From the NCBI RefSeq assembly GCF_003439125.1, contig NZ_QSUU01000018.1, forward strand, positions 279-40,288: DNA of 40,010 bases, in the 5' to 3' direction. This document shows positions 31,652-40,010 of the stretch, one piece after another. Numbering within the stretch: the first letter of the stretch is position 1; the number at the start of each line of letters is the position of its first letter. This stretch comes from Collinsella sp. OM04-5 (GTDB taxonomy: Bacteria > Actinomycetota > Coriobacteriia > Coriobacteriales > Coriobacteriaceae). The translations under genes and the position numbers were made by a program. Under the pieces are notes generated by a model that saw only the letters and a program-made list of their open reading frames with translations, was not told the DNA's origin and ran no database searches.

Positions 31652-33205
31652 ATGGCACAGCGTCATCTTCCTGCACTCCTGATCATCATGGATGGCTGCG
31701 GCCTTGCTCCGGCTGATGGCGAGAACGCCGTCGCCGCTGCCAAGACGCCCTTCCTTGATAGCCTGTACGAGAAGTATCCTCACACCACGCTCGGTGCTTC
31801 GGGCGAGGACGTGGGCCTTCCCGACGGCCAGATGGGCAACTCCGAGGTGGGTCACCTCAACATCGGTGCCGGCCGCATCGTGTTCCAGGAGCTTTCGCGC
31901 ATCAACAACGCCATCAAGGACGGCTCCATCGCCAAGAACGAGGTCTTCGTCAAGGCTATGGACGACGTCAAGGCTGACGGCAAGACTCTCCACCTTATGG
32001 GCCTTATGAGCCCTGGCGGTGTTCATTCTCACATGAACCACGTCGAGGCTCTGGTCAAGATGGCTGCCCAGCATGGCGTCAAGACCGTTCGCGTCCACGC
32101 CTTCATGGATGGCCGCGACGTCGACCCGCAGTCCGGTGCCGGCTACATGAGCGAGTTCTGCGCTTTTCTGGCTAAGATCTCCGAGGAGACCGGTTGCGAC
32201 GCTCGCGTTGCCACCGTTTCGGGCCGCTATTGGGCCATGGACCGCGACAACCGCTGGGAGCGCATCCAGCGTGCCTACGACGTCATGGTCAACGCGTCCG
32301 ATGCCGATACCGACCCCGTTGCCGGTATCAAGGCCTACTACGAGAAGGATCCGCGCGGCGACGAGTTCGTCGAGCCCTTTGCTGCCCACAACGAGGGCAT
32401 TCACGAGGGCGACGCGGCCATCTTCTTCAACTTCCGTCCCGACCGCGCTCGTCAGATGACTCGCGTGTTCACGGACAAGGAGTTCGACGGCTTTGAGCGC
32501 GAGCAGATTAAGCTTTCGCACTTTGTGACGATGACCGAGTACGATCCGACGTTTGACGTCGAGGTCGCCTTCCCCAAGACGTTCCCCGAGAACGTTCTGG
32601 CCGACGTTATCGCCGCCAATGGCCTGAAGCAGCTGCACACCGCCGAGACCGAGAAGTACGCCCATGTGACGTTCTTCCTCAACGGCGGCATCGAGGAGCC
32701 CAAGGAGGGCGAGGAGCGCGTGCTCGTCGCTTCCCCCAAGGTTGCTACCTACGATCTGCAGCCCGAGATGAGCGCTCCCGAGGTTACCGAGAAGCTCGTC
32801 GCCGCTATTAACGAGGATCGCGCTGATTTCTACATCGTGAACTTCGCGAACTGCGACATGGTTGGCCACACCGGTGTCTTCGACGCCGCCGTTAAGGCCG
32901 TCGAGGCTGTTGACGATGCTCTGTCCAAGGTTGTCCCGGCGATTCTCGCCAAGGGCGGCTTTGCGCTGATTACCGCCGACCATGGCAACGCCGATCACAT
33001 GTTTGACGTTGCTTCCGACGGTTCCAAGCATCCGTTTACGGCTCACACCACCAACCGCGTGCCGTTCATCATCGTTGATGATAAGGCCAAGCTCACCGGT
33101 ATCGAGGACGGCCGTCTTTCCGATATCGCTCCGACCATGCTCACCATGGCTGGTATTGAGCCTTCCGCCGAGATGACGGGTCGCGTGCTCGCCACCGAGG
33201 CCTAA
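31652..33205 (+). CDS. gpmI: 2,3-bisphosphoglycerate-independent phosphoglycerate mutase
   Basis: GpmI interconverts 3- and 2-phosphoglycerate without 2,3-bisphosphoglycerate, using two Mn ions and a phosphoserine intermediate. The 517-aa protein has the metal-site LIIMDGCGLAP at the start, the phosphorylated Ser64 in GQMGNSEVGHLNIGAGR, GGVHSHMNH, FMDGRDVDP, and the second metal site ITADHGNADHM. It completes a gap-pgk-tpiA-gpmI lower-glycolysis block. ATG 31652 follows tpiA by 5 nt with a weak ribosome-binding site. Two hairpins follow the stop. Confidence 0.97.
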   Translation: MAQRHLPALLIIMDGCGLAPADGENAVAAAKTPFLDSLYEKYPHTTLGASGEDVGLPDGQMGNSEVGHLNIGAGRIVFQELSRINNAIKDGSIAKNEVFVKAMDDVKADGKTLHLMGLMSPGGVHSHMNHVEALVKMAAQHGVKTVRVHAFMDGRDVDPQSGAGYMSEFCAFLAKISEETGCDARVATVSGRYWAMDRDNRWERIQRAYDVMVNASDADTDPVAGIKAYYEKDPRGDEFVEPFAAHNEGIHEGDAAIFFNFRPDRARQMTRVFTDKEFDGFEREQIKLSHFVTMTEYDPTFDVEVAFPKTFPENVLADVIAANGLKQLHTAETEKYAHVTFFLNGGIEEPKEGEERVLVASPKVATYDLQPEMSAPEVTEKLVAAINEDRADFYIVNFANCDMVGHTGVFDAAVKAVEAVDDALSKVVPAILAKGGFALITADHGNADHMFDVASDGSKHPFTAHTTNRVPFIIVDDKAKLTGIEDGRLSDIAPTMLTMAGIEPSAEMTGRVLATEA

Positions 33206-33265
33206 TAGAAAACAAATACCGTTTTCTAGTAAGGGGGTTGTCCACAACCGGACGACCCCCTTTTT
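33206..33265 (+). terminator. Tandem hairpins ending the glycolytic operon
   Basis: The first hairpin is TAGAAAAC (33206-33213) with GTTTTCTA (33221-33228). The second, the true terminator, is a 13-bp stem with one T-G (33231-33243 with 33250-33262) followed by a T run to 33265. Confidence 0.88.
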
Positions 33266-33324
33266 GGTATTTCTGCCATTTCTACCCCGTCCCTAAATGG
33301 CAGGTGGGGGAGTGTTGAAGGTTG

Positions 33325-33333
33325 TGGTACAGT
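33325..33333 (+). promoter_or_regulatory. Candidate extended -10 promoter of secG
   Basis: TGGTACAGT reads as an extended -10 (TGN plus TACAGT), 37 nt before the secG start. The -35 region is poor. Confidence 0.35.
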
Positions 33334-33369
33334 ACTGGAGTTTGAATTGTTCTATTAAGGAGCTTATCT

Positions 33370-33624
33370 ATGGGTCCGTTCCAGATTCTTCTGTTTGTCG
33401 TTTGGGCTGTTTCTGCCGTGGCGCTGACGATTCTCGTTCTGATGCATTCCGGTAAGGGCACCGGCGTTTCGGATATGATCGCTAGCTCGCTGTATAACTC
33501 CAGCTCTGCCACGGGCGTCATGGAGCAGAACCTCGATCGCCTGACGGTAATTATGGCCGTCGTTTTTGCTGTGTGTGTCGTTCTGTGCATGTTCTTCTTC
33601 CCGCAGGGCATCGTCGGCTACTAA
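33370..33624 (+). CDS. secG: Preprotein translocase subunit SecG
   Basis: SecG is the small auxiliary subunit of the SecYEG channel. The 84-aa product has two membrane helices (about residues 3-22 and 58-78) separated by the family loop, which contains LVLMHSGKGTGVSDMIASS with the GKG(T)G motif and then a Ser/Asn-rich stretch. ATG 33370 has AAGGAG 7 nt upstream. It lies downstream of the glycolytic genes, as in other Actinobacteria, but here has its own terminators on both sides and so is probably transcribed alone. Confidence 0.93.
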   Translation: MGPFQILLFVVWAVSAVALTILVLMHSGKGTGVSDMIASSLYNSSSATGVMEQNLDRLTVIMAVVFAVCVVLCMFFFPQGIVGY

Positions 33625-33647
33625 GCATCGGCGTATATACGTTTGTA

Positions 33648-33676
33648 AAGGGTCCCGCATGTGCGGGGCCCTTTTT
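33648..33676 (+). terminator. Terminator of secG
   Basis: AAGGGTCCCGC (33648-33658) pairs with GCGGGGCCCTT (33663-33673), 11 bp with one U-G, loop ATGT. The T run reaches 33676. Confidence 0.88.
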
Positions 33677-33782
33677 GTTTACAGACTTGTAATAGAGTCA
33701 AAATATCCCCACATACTTCGCCTAACTAAAGAAATTCTCGACCGTTAACCGGAATCAGCGCCATATTGTGCATAAAATGCGC

Positions 33783-33836
33783 TACAGTATTGCGAAACGT
33801 TGGTCCGCACTGCATAACCAGCCATAACGGCGGACC
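33783..33836 (+). promoter_or_regulatory. Candidate control region of oppABCDF
   Basis: The 238-bp gap after secG holds no gene. It contains CTACAGTAT (33782-33790), also found in the nan leader; a possible promoter, TTGCGA (33790-33795), 17 bp, CATAAC (33813-33818); and an inverted repeat, GGTCCGC (33802-33808) with GCGGACC (33830-33836), around a 21-nt loop. Which of these is functional is not decidable from sequence. Confidence 0.35.
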
Positions 33837-33914
33837 GCGTTTGAATGGTTCGATCGGGCTGTCTTGACGTTGCCCGGCCGAATTCACTTTGTCCTATCTC
33901 ATAAGGAGGATGGC

Positions 33915-35591
33915 ATGGCTGATTCTATGTTCCACCAGCCCGTTATGGGTCGTCGCGCCTTTGTTGGCGGCACCCTCGCTGCGAGCTCCATGGCTTTTCT
34001 TGCCGCATGCGGCAAGAAGGGCGGCGACGCTTCCGGTTCTGAGTCCGGTTCGACGCTGAACTTCTACATCAACAACCCGGTCTGCATCGACCCCTACAAC
34101 GTCCAGGAGGATCAGGGCACTCAGGTCGAGTACCAGCTCTTCGACGCTCTGACGGAGTACGATAACGAGAAGGGCGAGATCGTTCCGCTGGCTTGCGAGT
34201 CCTTTGAGGCTAACGACGACGCCACCGAGTTCACCTTCAAGATCAAGAAGGCCAAGTTCCACAACGGTGACGACGTTACCTCCAAGTCCTTCAAGCTCGG
34301 CTGGGAGCGCCTGGTCAACACTAAGTCGGCCATCGCTACCGAGTATGGTCCTTCCGAGGTCTCCTACCACCTTTCCATGGTCGAGGGCTATGACGATCTG
34401 CTTGCCGGTAATGCTACCGAGCTGTCCGGCGTTACCTGCCCGGATGACGAGACCCTCGTCGTCAAGCTGACTTCCGCCTACGCCGACTTCCCCTTCGTCG
34501 CCTCTCACCCGGCTCTGTCCCCGGTTCCCGAGTGCGCCGAGACCGATGTCAAGAGCTTCTATCTTGCCCCGGTCGGCAACGGCCCGTTCATGATGGACGG
34601 TAAGTGGGAGGATGGTCAGGAGATCAACCTCAAGAAGTTCGACGATTATTATGGCGACAAGGCCAAGATCGACGCCATCCACTTCCAGGTCATCAAGGAC
34701 GTGGAGACCGCTTACAAGGAGTTCCAGGCCGGTAACCTTGATGTCTGCGACGTTCCCGTTGCTCAGATCGACGCCGCCAAGAAGGACCGCGGCGAGTCCA
34801 AGGATGGCTACACCATGAGTGATGGTGCGCGCATGCTGCTCGGTTCCGAGCCTTCCACGTACTATCTGACGTGCAACACCACGGCCGAGCCGTTCAACAA
34901 CGCTGACCTGCGTAGGGGCATCTCCCTGGCTATCAACCGTGAGGCCATCTGCAAGACCATCTTCAAGGGCACCCGTACCCCCGCTGACGGCATCGTTCCT
35001 CCGGGAATCGCCGGCTACAAGGAGGGCGCATGGGAGTTCTGCGCCTACGACGTCGACAAGGCTAACGAGTACCTCGACAAGGTCGCTCCCGCTGGCGCTA
35101 ACGGCGATCGTGGCATCAATGTGACCCTGTCCTACAACCAGGACGGCGGCCACAAGGAGATCATGGAGTCCATCATCGGCGACCTCGCCAAGGTGGGCGT
35201 CACCGCCGTCTCCGATACCCCTGAGTGGTCTGCCCTGCTCGAGCAGTATCAGAACTTCAACTATCAGTTCGGCCGTCTGGGCTGGATCGCCGATTACCCG
35301 ATCATGGACAACTTCCTGTATCCGCTGTTCCACTCCGACTCCCTGGGTGGCGACAACCGCTCCGGTTACAGCAACCCCGACTTTGACGCCAAGGTTGACG
35401 AGGCCCGTGCCACGGTTGACGACGACGAGCGTATCGCCAAGATGCAGGAGGCCGACGCCATGGTCGCCGCCGACTGCCCGGTCATCCCGGTGATGTTCTA
35501 CACGCACACCATCGCTGGCTCCGACCGCGTCAAGTACCTCTACGTTGATCCGCAGAAGCACGCCGATCTGGGTACCGCTGAGCTCGCCTAA
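33915..35591 (+). CDS. oppA: Oligopeptide ABC transporter substrate-binding lipoprotein
   Basis: A peptide-binding lipoprotein of the SBP_bac_5 family, 558 aa. The signal region contains the twin Arg GRRAFVGG (residues 12-19) and a lipobox LAAC with Cys32. The family core has YQLFDALTEYDNEKGEIVPLACESFEAND and FKIKKAKFHNGDDVTSKSFKLGWERLV, which resemble OppA/MppA. Peptides are the likely substrate, judged by similarity and by the linked OppBCDF genes. ATG 33915 has AAGGAGG 5 nt upstream; the out-of-frame ATG at 33910 is ignored. Codon bias is strong, so expression is probably high. A hairpin separates it from oppB. Confidence 0.9.
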   Translation: MADSMFHQPVMGRRAFVGGTLAASSMAFLAACGKKGGDASGSESGSTLNFYINNPVCIDPYNVQEDQGTQVEYQLFDALTEYDNEKGEIVPLACESFEANDDATEFTFKIKKAKFHNGDDVTSKSFKLGWERLVNTKSAIATEYGPSEVSYHLSMVEGYDDLLAGNATELSGVTCPDDETLVVKLTSAYADFPFVASHPALSPVPECAETDVKSFYLAPVGNGPFMMDGKWEDGQEINLKKFDDYYGDKAKIDAIHFQVIKDVETAYKEFQAGNLDVCDVPVAQIDAAKKDRGESKDGYTMSDGARMLLGSEPSTYYLTCNTTAEPFNNADLRRGISLAINREAICKTIFKGTRTPADGIVPPGIAGYKEGAWEFCAYDVDKANEYLDKVAPAGANGDRGINVTLSYNQDGGHKEIMESIIGDLAKVGVTAVSDTPEWSALLEQYQNFNYQFGRLGWIADYPIMDNFLYPLFHSDSLGGDNRSGYSNPDFDAKVDEARATVDDDERIAKMQEADAMVAADCPVIPVMFYTHTIAGSDRVKYLYVDPQKHADLGTAELA

Positions 35592-35689
35592 GAGTTTTGC
35601 AGCTTCCGTGAGGGTCAAGTATTTACGTAGACCTCATGGGAAACATACAGTTCCCCCTAACCTGGGGTAAACTGGCTGATGGTAATTTT

Positions 35690-35717
35690 GGGATGCCGGT
35701 CTGGCGATCGGCATCCC
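35690..35717 (+). terminator. Hairpin between oppA and oppB
   Basis: A perfect 9-bp stem, GGGATGCCG (35690-35698) with CGGCATCCC (35709-35717), with a 10-nt loop and a weak ATTTAGG tail. It sits in the same place, between binding-protein and permease genes, as the hairpin of the nan operon, and probably allows partial read-through. Confidence 0.6.
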
Positions 35718-35748
35718 ATTTAGGTTAATCCCTAGATAGGGGAGTGGT

Positions 35749-36786
35749 ATGGGTAAGTACATCGTTAAACGTGTGCTTCAGTTCATCCCGGTGTTTTTGG
35801 GCGTCACGCTGATTCTGTTCGCCCTCCAGAATATCGTGCCGGGAGATCCGATCAAGTTGATCGGTGGAGACAAGGCTCTGTCCCCCGAGGTAGAGCTTCA
35901 GCTTCGCGTACGCTATCACCTGGTCCAGACGGACGAGGACGGTAACGCGATCCTTGACGAGAACGGCGATCCCGTTCAGACGTCGCTTGTAGACCGTTAT
36001 CTGTATTACATGAACGGTCTGCTTCATGGCGATCTGGGTAATTCGTACCAGCGCAAGCTGCCGGTTACGGAAATCTTTGCCCAGAAGTATCCGTATACGG
36101 TCAAACTCGCCGCGTGCGCCATCGTGCTCGAGGCGATCATGGGTATCGGTGCGGGTATCATTTCGGCGGTAAAGCGTTATTCCTTCTGGGATATTTTGGT
36201 AACGCTCACCACGTCGATCCTCGTTGCCGTTCCCGCCTTCTGGCTCGGCATGCTGCTGCAGCTGTTCTTCGGCGTCATCCTTAAGGATCTCACCGGCGGC
36301 GCATTCTCCATGCCGATTTCGGGTGCCGGCGGTTCCAGCTCTCAGTATCAGGATTGGATGCACTATGTGCTTCCGACCATTACGCTGGCTTCGGTTTCGA
36401 CCGCTTATGCTGCCCGCATTATGCGTTCACAGCTGCTTGACGTCATGAACCAAGATTACATCCGTACGGCAAAGGCCAAGGGTCTCTCCAATCGCGCGAT
36501 CATCATCAAGCATGCGCTTAAGAATGCACTCATCCCCGTCGTTACCTATATTGGTGTCGACTTTGGCGGCATGCTTTCGGGTGCCATCCTGACCGAAACG
36601 GTCTTTAACTGGCCCGGTATCGGCTATGAGGTCTATCGCGCCATTAGCATGCGTGACTGGCCCATCGTTATGGGCGGCGTTACGCTCATCGTCGTCGTCG
36701 TCATGGTGATCAACCTGCTCGTCGACATTAGCTATGCATTCCTCGACCCGCGCATCCGCCTTGGCGGTCCGTCGGATAAGGCCTAA
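35749..36786 (+). CDS. oppB: Oligopeptide ABC transporter permease OppB
   Basis: First membrane subunit of the peptide importer, 345 aa. It begins with YIVKRVLQFIPVFLGVTLILFALQNIVPGDP, the usual first helix and GDP motif. The EAA loop is seen in MNQDYIRTAKAKGLSNRAIIIKHALKNALIPVVTYIG, and the family C-terminal part with GAILTETVFNWPGIGYEVYRAI follows. It is slightly longer than the nan permease because of a larger first periplasmic loop (about residues 40-85). ATG 35749 has AGGGGAG 4 nt upstream. Confidence 0.94.
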   Translation: MGKYIVKRVLQFIPVFLGVTLILFALQNIVPGDPIKLIGGDKALSPEVELQLRVRYHLVQTDEDGNAILDENGDPVQTSLVDRYLYYMNGLLHGDLGNSYQRKLPVTEIFAQKYPYTVKLAACAIVLEAIMGIGAGIISAVKRYSFWDILVTLTTSILVAVPAFWLGMLLQLFFGVILKDLTGGAFSMPISGAGGSSSQYQDWMHYVLPTITLASVSTAYAARIMRSQLLDVMNQDYIRTAKAKGLSNRAIIIKHALKNALIPVVTYIGVDFGGMLSGAILTETVFNWPGIGYEVYRAISMRDWPIVMGGVTLIVVVVMVINLLVDISYAFLDPRIRLGGPSDKA

Positions 36787-36800
36787 GGGAGGTACGTCTC

Positions 36801-37736
36801 ATGCAGGAAACTGATTCTCAGTCTCAGGAGCAGGCTACCGCCACCAAGGCCGCATCTGCTCCCGCCAAGTCCCGCACGCTGTGGGGCGACGCTTTTAAGC
36901 GTCTTCGCAAGAACAAGCTCGCCGTTATCGGTGTCTGCTGGATCATCGTCGTCGTTTTGGTTGCCCTGACCGCAGATCTGTGGGCTAAGCCCTGGCTCGG
37001 TTCGCCGACGGCTTCCGACTCGACCACCATGGCCGAGACGTCGCTGCTGGCTCCGTGTGCCGAGCACCCGTTTGGCACCGACGCCCTTGGCCGCGACATT
37101 CTCGTTCGTGTTATCTACGGTGCACGTGTTTCGCTTTCCGTCGGTATTATGGCCACCGCCATCTCCACGGTGATCGGTCTGGTCATGGGCGCCCTTGCCG
37201 GTTTCTATGGCGGCATCTGGGATACGATTATCATGCGCTGCGCGGACATCTTCCTGGCGTTCCCGTACGTGCTGTTCGTCGTCGCCATGATCGCCGTTAT
37301 CGGCCGTGGCCTTCAGAACGTCTTTATCGCCATCGGTATTCTCGGCTGGCCTTCGATTGCGCGCGTCTTTAGATCCGCGATCCTCACGGTCAAAGAGAAC
37401 GACTATGTTGACGCCGCCCGCGCCATGGGTGCATCCGATGCCCGTATCGTTATGCGCCATATCTTCCCGAACTCCGTTGCTTCCATCGTGGTCTACGCGA
37501 CCATGAACATCGGCGGCGCTATTCTGACCGAGTCCGCTCTGTCCTTCCTCGGCATGGGCGTTATTCCGCCTACGCCTTCGTGGGGCTCCATGATTCAGGA
37601 CGGTCAGCAGTATCTTCTGACTGCTCCCTGGATGATGATCATGCCCGGTCTGGCAATTCTCTCGACGGTGCTCGCCTTCACCCTGCTGGGTGACGGTTTG
37701 CGCGACGCCCTCGACGTCAAGATGAAGGACGCATAA
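36801..37736 (+). CDS. oppC: Oligopeptide ABC transporter permease OppC
   Basis: Second membrane subunit, 311 aa. A charged, Ala-rich cytoplasmic N-terminus is followed by the first helix LAVIGVCWIIVVVLVALTADLW, the family motif HPFGTDALGRDILVRVIYGARVSLSVG, and the EAA loop VKENDYVDAARAMGASDARIVMRHIFPNSVASIVV. The C-terminal ESALSFLGMGVIPPTPSWGSM is typical. ATG 36801 has GGGAGG 8 nt upstream; oppD starts 2 nt after the stop. Confidence 0.94.
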   Translation: MQETDSQSQEQATATKAASAPAKSRTLWGDAFKRLRKNKLAVIGVCWIIVVVLVALTADLWAKPWLGSPTASDSTTMAETSLLAPCAEHPFGTDALGRDILVRVIYGARVSLSVGIMATAISTVIGLVMGALAGFYGGIWDTIIMRCADIFLAFPYVLFVVAMIAVIGRGLQNVFIAIGILGWPSIARVFRSAILTVKENDYVDAARAMGASDARIVMRHIFPNSVASIVVYATMNIGGAILTESALSFLGMGVIPPTPSWGSMIQDGQQYLLTAPWMMIMPGLAILSTVLAFTLLGDGLRDALDVKMKDA

Positions 37737-37738
37737 GG

Positions 37739-38830
37739 ATGAAGAAGAACAAGAACTATGTGGACCTGAAGGACCAGCCGGTTCCCGAGGGCCAGCATCT
37801 GCTCGAGGTCGATGACCTTAAGATGTATTTCCACACCGAAGATGGCGTTGTTCGCGCTGTCGACGGTGTCTCCTACACGCTCGATCGCGGCGAGACCCTC
37901 GGTGTCGTCGGTGAGTCCGGCTCCGGTAAGTCTGTGACCGCCATGACCATCATGGGTCTTATCTCGATGCCTCCGGGAAAGATTGAGGGCGGCGACGTTC
38001 GCTATCGCGGCCGTTCTATCCTCGAGATGACCGAGGAAGAGATGCAGCACATTCGCGGTAACGACATCGCGATGATCTTCCAGGATCCTATGACCTCCTT
38101 GAACCCGGTCTATAAGATCGGCAAGCAGGTGGGCGAGGGCCTTCGTCTGCACCGCGGCTACTCCAAGCAGGAGGCGCTCAAGCGCGCTACCGAGCTTTTG
38201 GACCTCGTGGGTATCCCCGAGCCCGAGAAGCGCGTCAATGAGTATCCGCACCAGTTCTCCGGCGGTATGCGTCAGCGTGTCATGATCGCTATGGCTCTTG
38301 CCTGCGATCCCGATATCCTGATTGCCGACGAGCCCACGACGGCTCTGGATGTTACCATTCAGGCTCAGATTATCGAGCTCATGCAGGAGATGCAGGAGAA
38401 GAACGGCAACGCCATTATTATGATTACCCATGACCTGGGCGTCGTCGCCGATATGGCCGATAAGATTATGGTTATGTACGCCGGCCGTCCCGTCGAGTTC
38501 GGTACTGCTGAGGAAATCTTCTACGAGAGCCGCCATCCCTACACCTGGGGTCTTATTCGCTCCATCCCGGAGCAGGCCATCGATGAGAAGAAGCCGCTGA
38601 CGCCGATTCACGGCAACCCGCCTTCGCTCATGAACCTGCCCGAGGGCTGCGTCTTCTCTCCTCGCTGCCCCTATGCGACCGACAAGTGCCGCAAGCAGCG
38701 CCCCGAGCGCGTTGTCACCGAGTCCGGCCACTATTCTGCGTGCCATTATTCCGGTGACCCCGAGTTCCTCAAGAACGCCCCTGAGACGTCCCGCACGCGC
38801 AAGGATTCCAAGAAGGGAGGCGAGGCGTAA
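37739..38830 (+). CDS. oppD: Oligopeptide ABC transporter ATPase OppD
   Basis: First ATPase subunit, 363 aa. Walker A is GESGSGKS, the signature is FSGGMRQRVMIAMALACDP, and Walker B is ILIADEPTTALD with MITHD. The C-terminal extension carries the family Cys cluster CVFSPRCPYATDKCRKQRP with a further Cys in YSACHY, the motif missing from the ATPases of the nan transporter. ATG 37739 follows oppC by 2 nt, and the stop directly abuts oppF. Confidence 0.95.
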   Translation: MKKNKNYVDLKDQPVPEGQHLLEVDDLKMYFHTEDGVVRAVDGVSYTLDRGETLGVVGESGSGKSVTAMTIMGLISMPPGKIEGGDVRYRGRSILEMTEEEMQHIRGNDIAMIFQDPMTSLNPVYKIGKQVGEGLRLHRGYSKQEALKRATELLDLVGIPEPEKRVNEYPHQFSGGMRQRVMIAMALACDPDILIADEPTTALDVTIQAQIIELMQEMQEKNGNAIIMITHDLGVVADMADKIMVMYAGRPVEFGTAEEIFYESRHPYTWGLIRSIPEQAIDEKKPLTPIHGNPPSLMNLPEGCVFSPRCPYATDKCRKQRPERVVTESGHYSACHYSGDPEFLKNAPETSRTRKDSKKGGEA

Positions 38831-39859
38831 ATGGCAGACAATAACGAGCGCACTCCGCTGCTGAAGGTCGAGCATCTTTCTAAGGAGTTCCCCGCAGAGT
38901 CCGGCATGTTCGCCAAGCGTTTTTCCAAGCGCGTCGTCTCTGCTGTGAATGACATTTCGTTCGAGATTTATCCGGGCGAGACCTTTGGCCTGGTCGGCGA
39001 GTCTGGTTGCGGTAAGTCCACCACGGGCCGCACCATCATGCGCCTGACCAAGCCGACGGCAGGTAAGGCGTTCTTCCAGGGCAAAGACGTTGCCGAGATG
39101 AGCAAGCATGAGATCAAGGACATGCGTCGTGAGATGCAGTTCATCTTCCAGGACCCCTATGCTTCGCTCAATCCTCGTATGACCATCGGCGAGATCGTCT
39201 CCGAGCCCATGACTATTCATGGCGTGGGCACCAAGGAGGAGCGCATTGAGCGTGTCCGTGAGCTGCTGGACGTCGTCGGCCTCAACCCCGAGCACATCAA
39301 CCGCTATCCGCACGAGTTCTCGGGCGGTCAGCGTCAGCGTGTCGGCATCGCCCGCGCGTTCGCTCTGAAGCCCAAGCTGATCATCTGCGACGAGCCCGTT
39401 TCCGCTCTGGATGTTTCCATTCAGGCCCAGGTTCTGAACCTGCTCAAGGAACTTCAGGACAAGTTCGGTACGGCGTATCTGTTTATCGCCCACGACCTGT
39501 CCGTCGTGCAGCACATCTCCGATCGCGTTGCCGTTATGTATCTGGGTAAGATGGTCGAGGTTTCGGACTGGAAGACACTCTATAGCGAGCCGCACCACCC
39601 GTACACGCAGTCACTGCTGTCTGCCGTGCCGGTGCCCGATCCGGATATTCAGAAGACCCGCAAGCGCATCATCCTCGCTGGCGATCCGCCGTCGCCGCTA
39701 GATCCGCCGACCGGCTGCCGTTTCCACACGCGCTGTCCGATCGCGCAGGGCATCTGCTCCGAGAAGCTTCCTGAGTTTAAGGAAGTTGCCCCGGGCCACT
39801 GCTGCGCGTGCCACTTCGCCGAGCCGTTCCCGATCAAGGAATCGCACATCGACCTGTAG
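38831..39859 (+). CDS. oppF: Oligopeptide ABC transporter ATPase OppF
   Basis: Second ATPase subunit, 342 aa. Walker A is GESGCGKST, the signature FSGGQRQRVGIARAFALKP, and Walker B LIICDEPVSALD with FIAHD. The C-terminal Cys extension CRFHTRCPIAQGICSEKLP with CCACHF is complete. ATG 38831 abuts the oppD stop and has GGGAGG 10 nt upstream. It is the last gene in the window. The transporter is therefore a full five-gene set, oppABCDF, which would feed peptides to a peptide-using gut anaerobe. Confidence 0.95.
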   Translation: MADNNERTPLLKVEHLSKEFPAESGMFAKRFSKRVVSAVNDISFEIYPGETFGLVGESGCGKSTTGRTIMRLTKPTAGKAFFQGKDVAEMSKHEIKDMRREMQFIFQDPYASLNPRMTIGEIVSEPMTIHGVGTKEERIERVRELLDVVGLNPEHINRYPHEFSGGQRQRVGIARAFALKPKLIICDEPVSALDVSIQAQVLNLLKELQDKFGTAYLFIAHDLSVVQHISDRVAVMYLGKMVEVSDWKTLYSEPHHPYTQSLLSAVPVPDPDIQKTRKRIILAGDPPSPLDPPTGCRFHTRCPIAQGICSEKLPEFKEVAPGHCCACHFAEPFPIKESHIDL

Positions 39860-39916
39860 TCGGTTGTTCTCGTCCGGGCCCGCCCTGGTGTTACTTTTCA
39901 GAACGTCCTCGGACAT

Positions 39917-39961
39917 GCAAGTAACCCCCGCTGCGCACTTCGTGCGGCGGGGGTTACTTGC
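39917..39961. terminator. Large hairpin downstream of oppF
   Basis: GCAAGTAACCCCCGC (39917-39931) pairs perfectly with 39947-39961 over 15 bp. An inner 5-bp stem, CGCAC/GTGCG, sits beyond a 2-nt bulge, with the loop TTC. No T tract follows directly; six T lie further on at 39989-39994. GTTACTT at 39890-39896 can pair with AAGTAAC in the left arm as an alternative. Confidence 0.6.
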
Positions 39962-40010
39962 GTCCTGACGCTCCTATTTGGCAAGGTGTTTTTTAGAATC
40001 CATTTTGCGC

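Overview
The window looks like the chromosome of a moderately GC-rich Gram-positive anaerobe of the Actinobacteria, most likely class Coriobacteriia (Collinsella or a close relative). Three things point there: the gene order uvrC ... rapZ-whiA-gap-pgk-tpiA-...-secG, which follows the actinobacterial layout; the actinobacterial form of RapZ, with Arg in the P-loop; and WhiA. The genus is an inference from gene content. No tRNA, rRNA, CRISPR array, phage gene or insertion sequence was seen.

Layout. (1) 1-7560: the terminator of an off-window gene, then coaE and a lytic transglycosylase (8-nt overlap), and uvrB. On the minus strand follows a set read mrp, then a BaiN/HI0933-type flavoprotein, then a second FAD-dependent oxidoreductase. 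(2) 7561-15597: a divergent intergenic region with a candidate SOS box, uvrA, a YbaK-type deacylase, murJ with an unusual repeat-bearing cytoplasmic N-terminus, and uvrC. All three UvrABC excision-repair genes therefore lie within about 14 kb. (3) 15598-26466: a complete sialic-acid uptake and degradation cluster. It has a 352-bp structured leader, a Tat-type lipoprotein binding protein, a permease, a permease-ATPase fusion, a second ATPase, a CE7-type esterase, a degenerate esterase paralogue, an N-acetylneuraminate lyase-like aldolase, a ROK kinase and NanE. (4) 26480-33676: rapZ-whiA, then gap, pgk, tpiA, gpmI and secG. (5) 33677-40010: a complete oligopeptide ABC transporter, oppABCDF, ending in a large hairpin.

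How the genes fit together. The nan cluster would import sialic acid, remove O-acetyl groups, cleave it to ManNAc and pyruvate, phosphorylate ManNAc and epimerise it to GlcNAc-6-P. NagA and NagB, which are not in the window, would pass it on as fructose-6-P to the glycolytic genes encoded next door. No sialidase and no local regulator is present, so the cell probably scavenges free sialic acid. The cluster sits exactly where uvrC and rapZ are usually adjacent, and yvcK, normally between rapZ and whiA, is absent.

Points most worth a second look: the esterase paralogue that has lost its nucleophile and lid; the three ETAV(F/Y)L repeats in front of MurJ; the 98-nt UUCG-capped hairpin between nanK and nanE; the nested, mutually exclusive inverted repeats upstream of the nan operon; and terminator-like hairpins placed directly before ribosome-binding sites.
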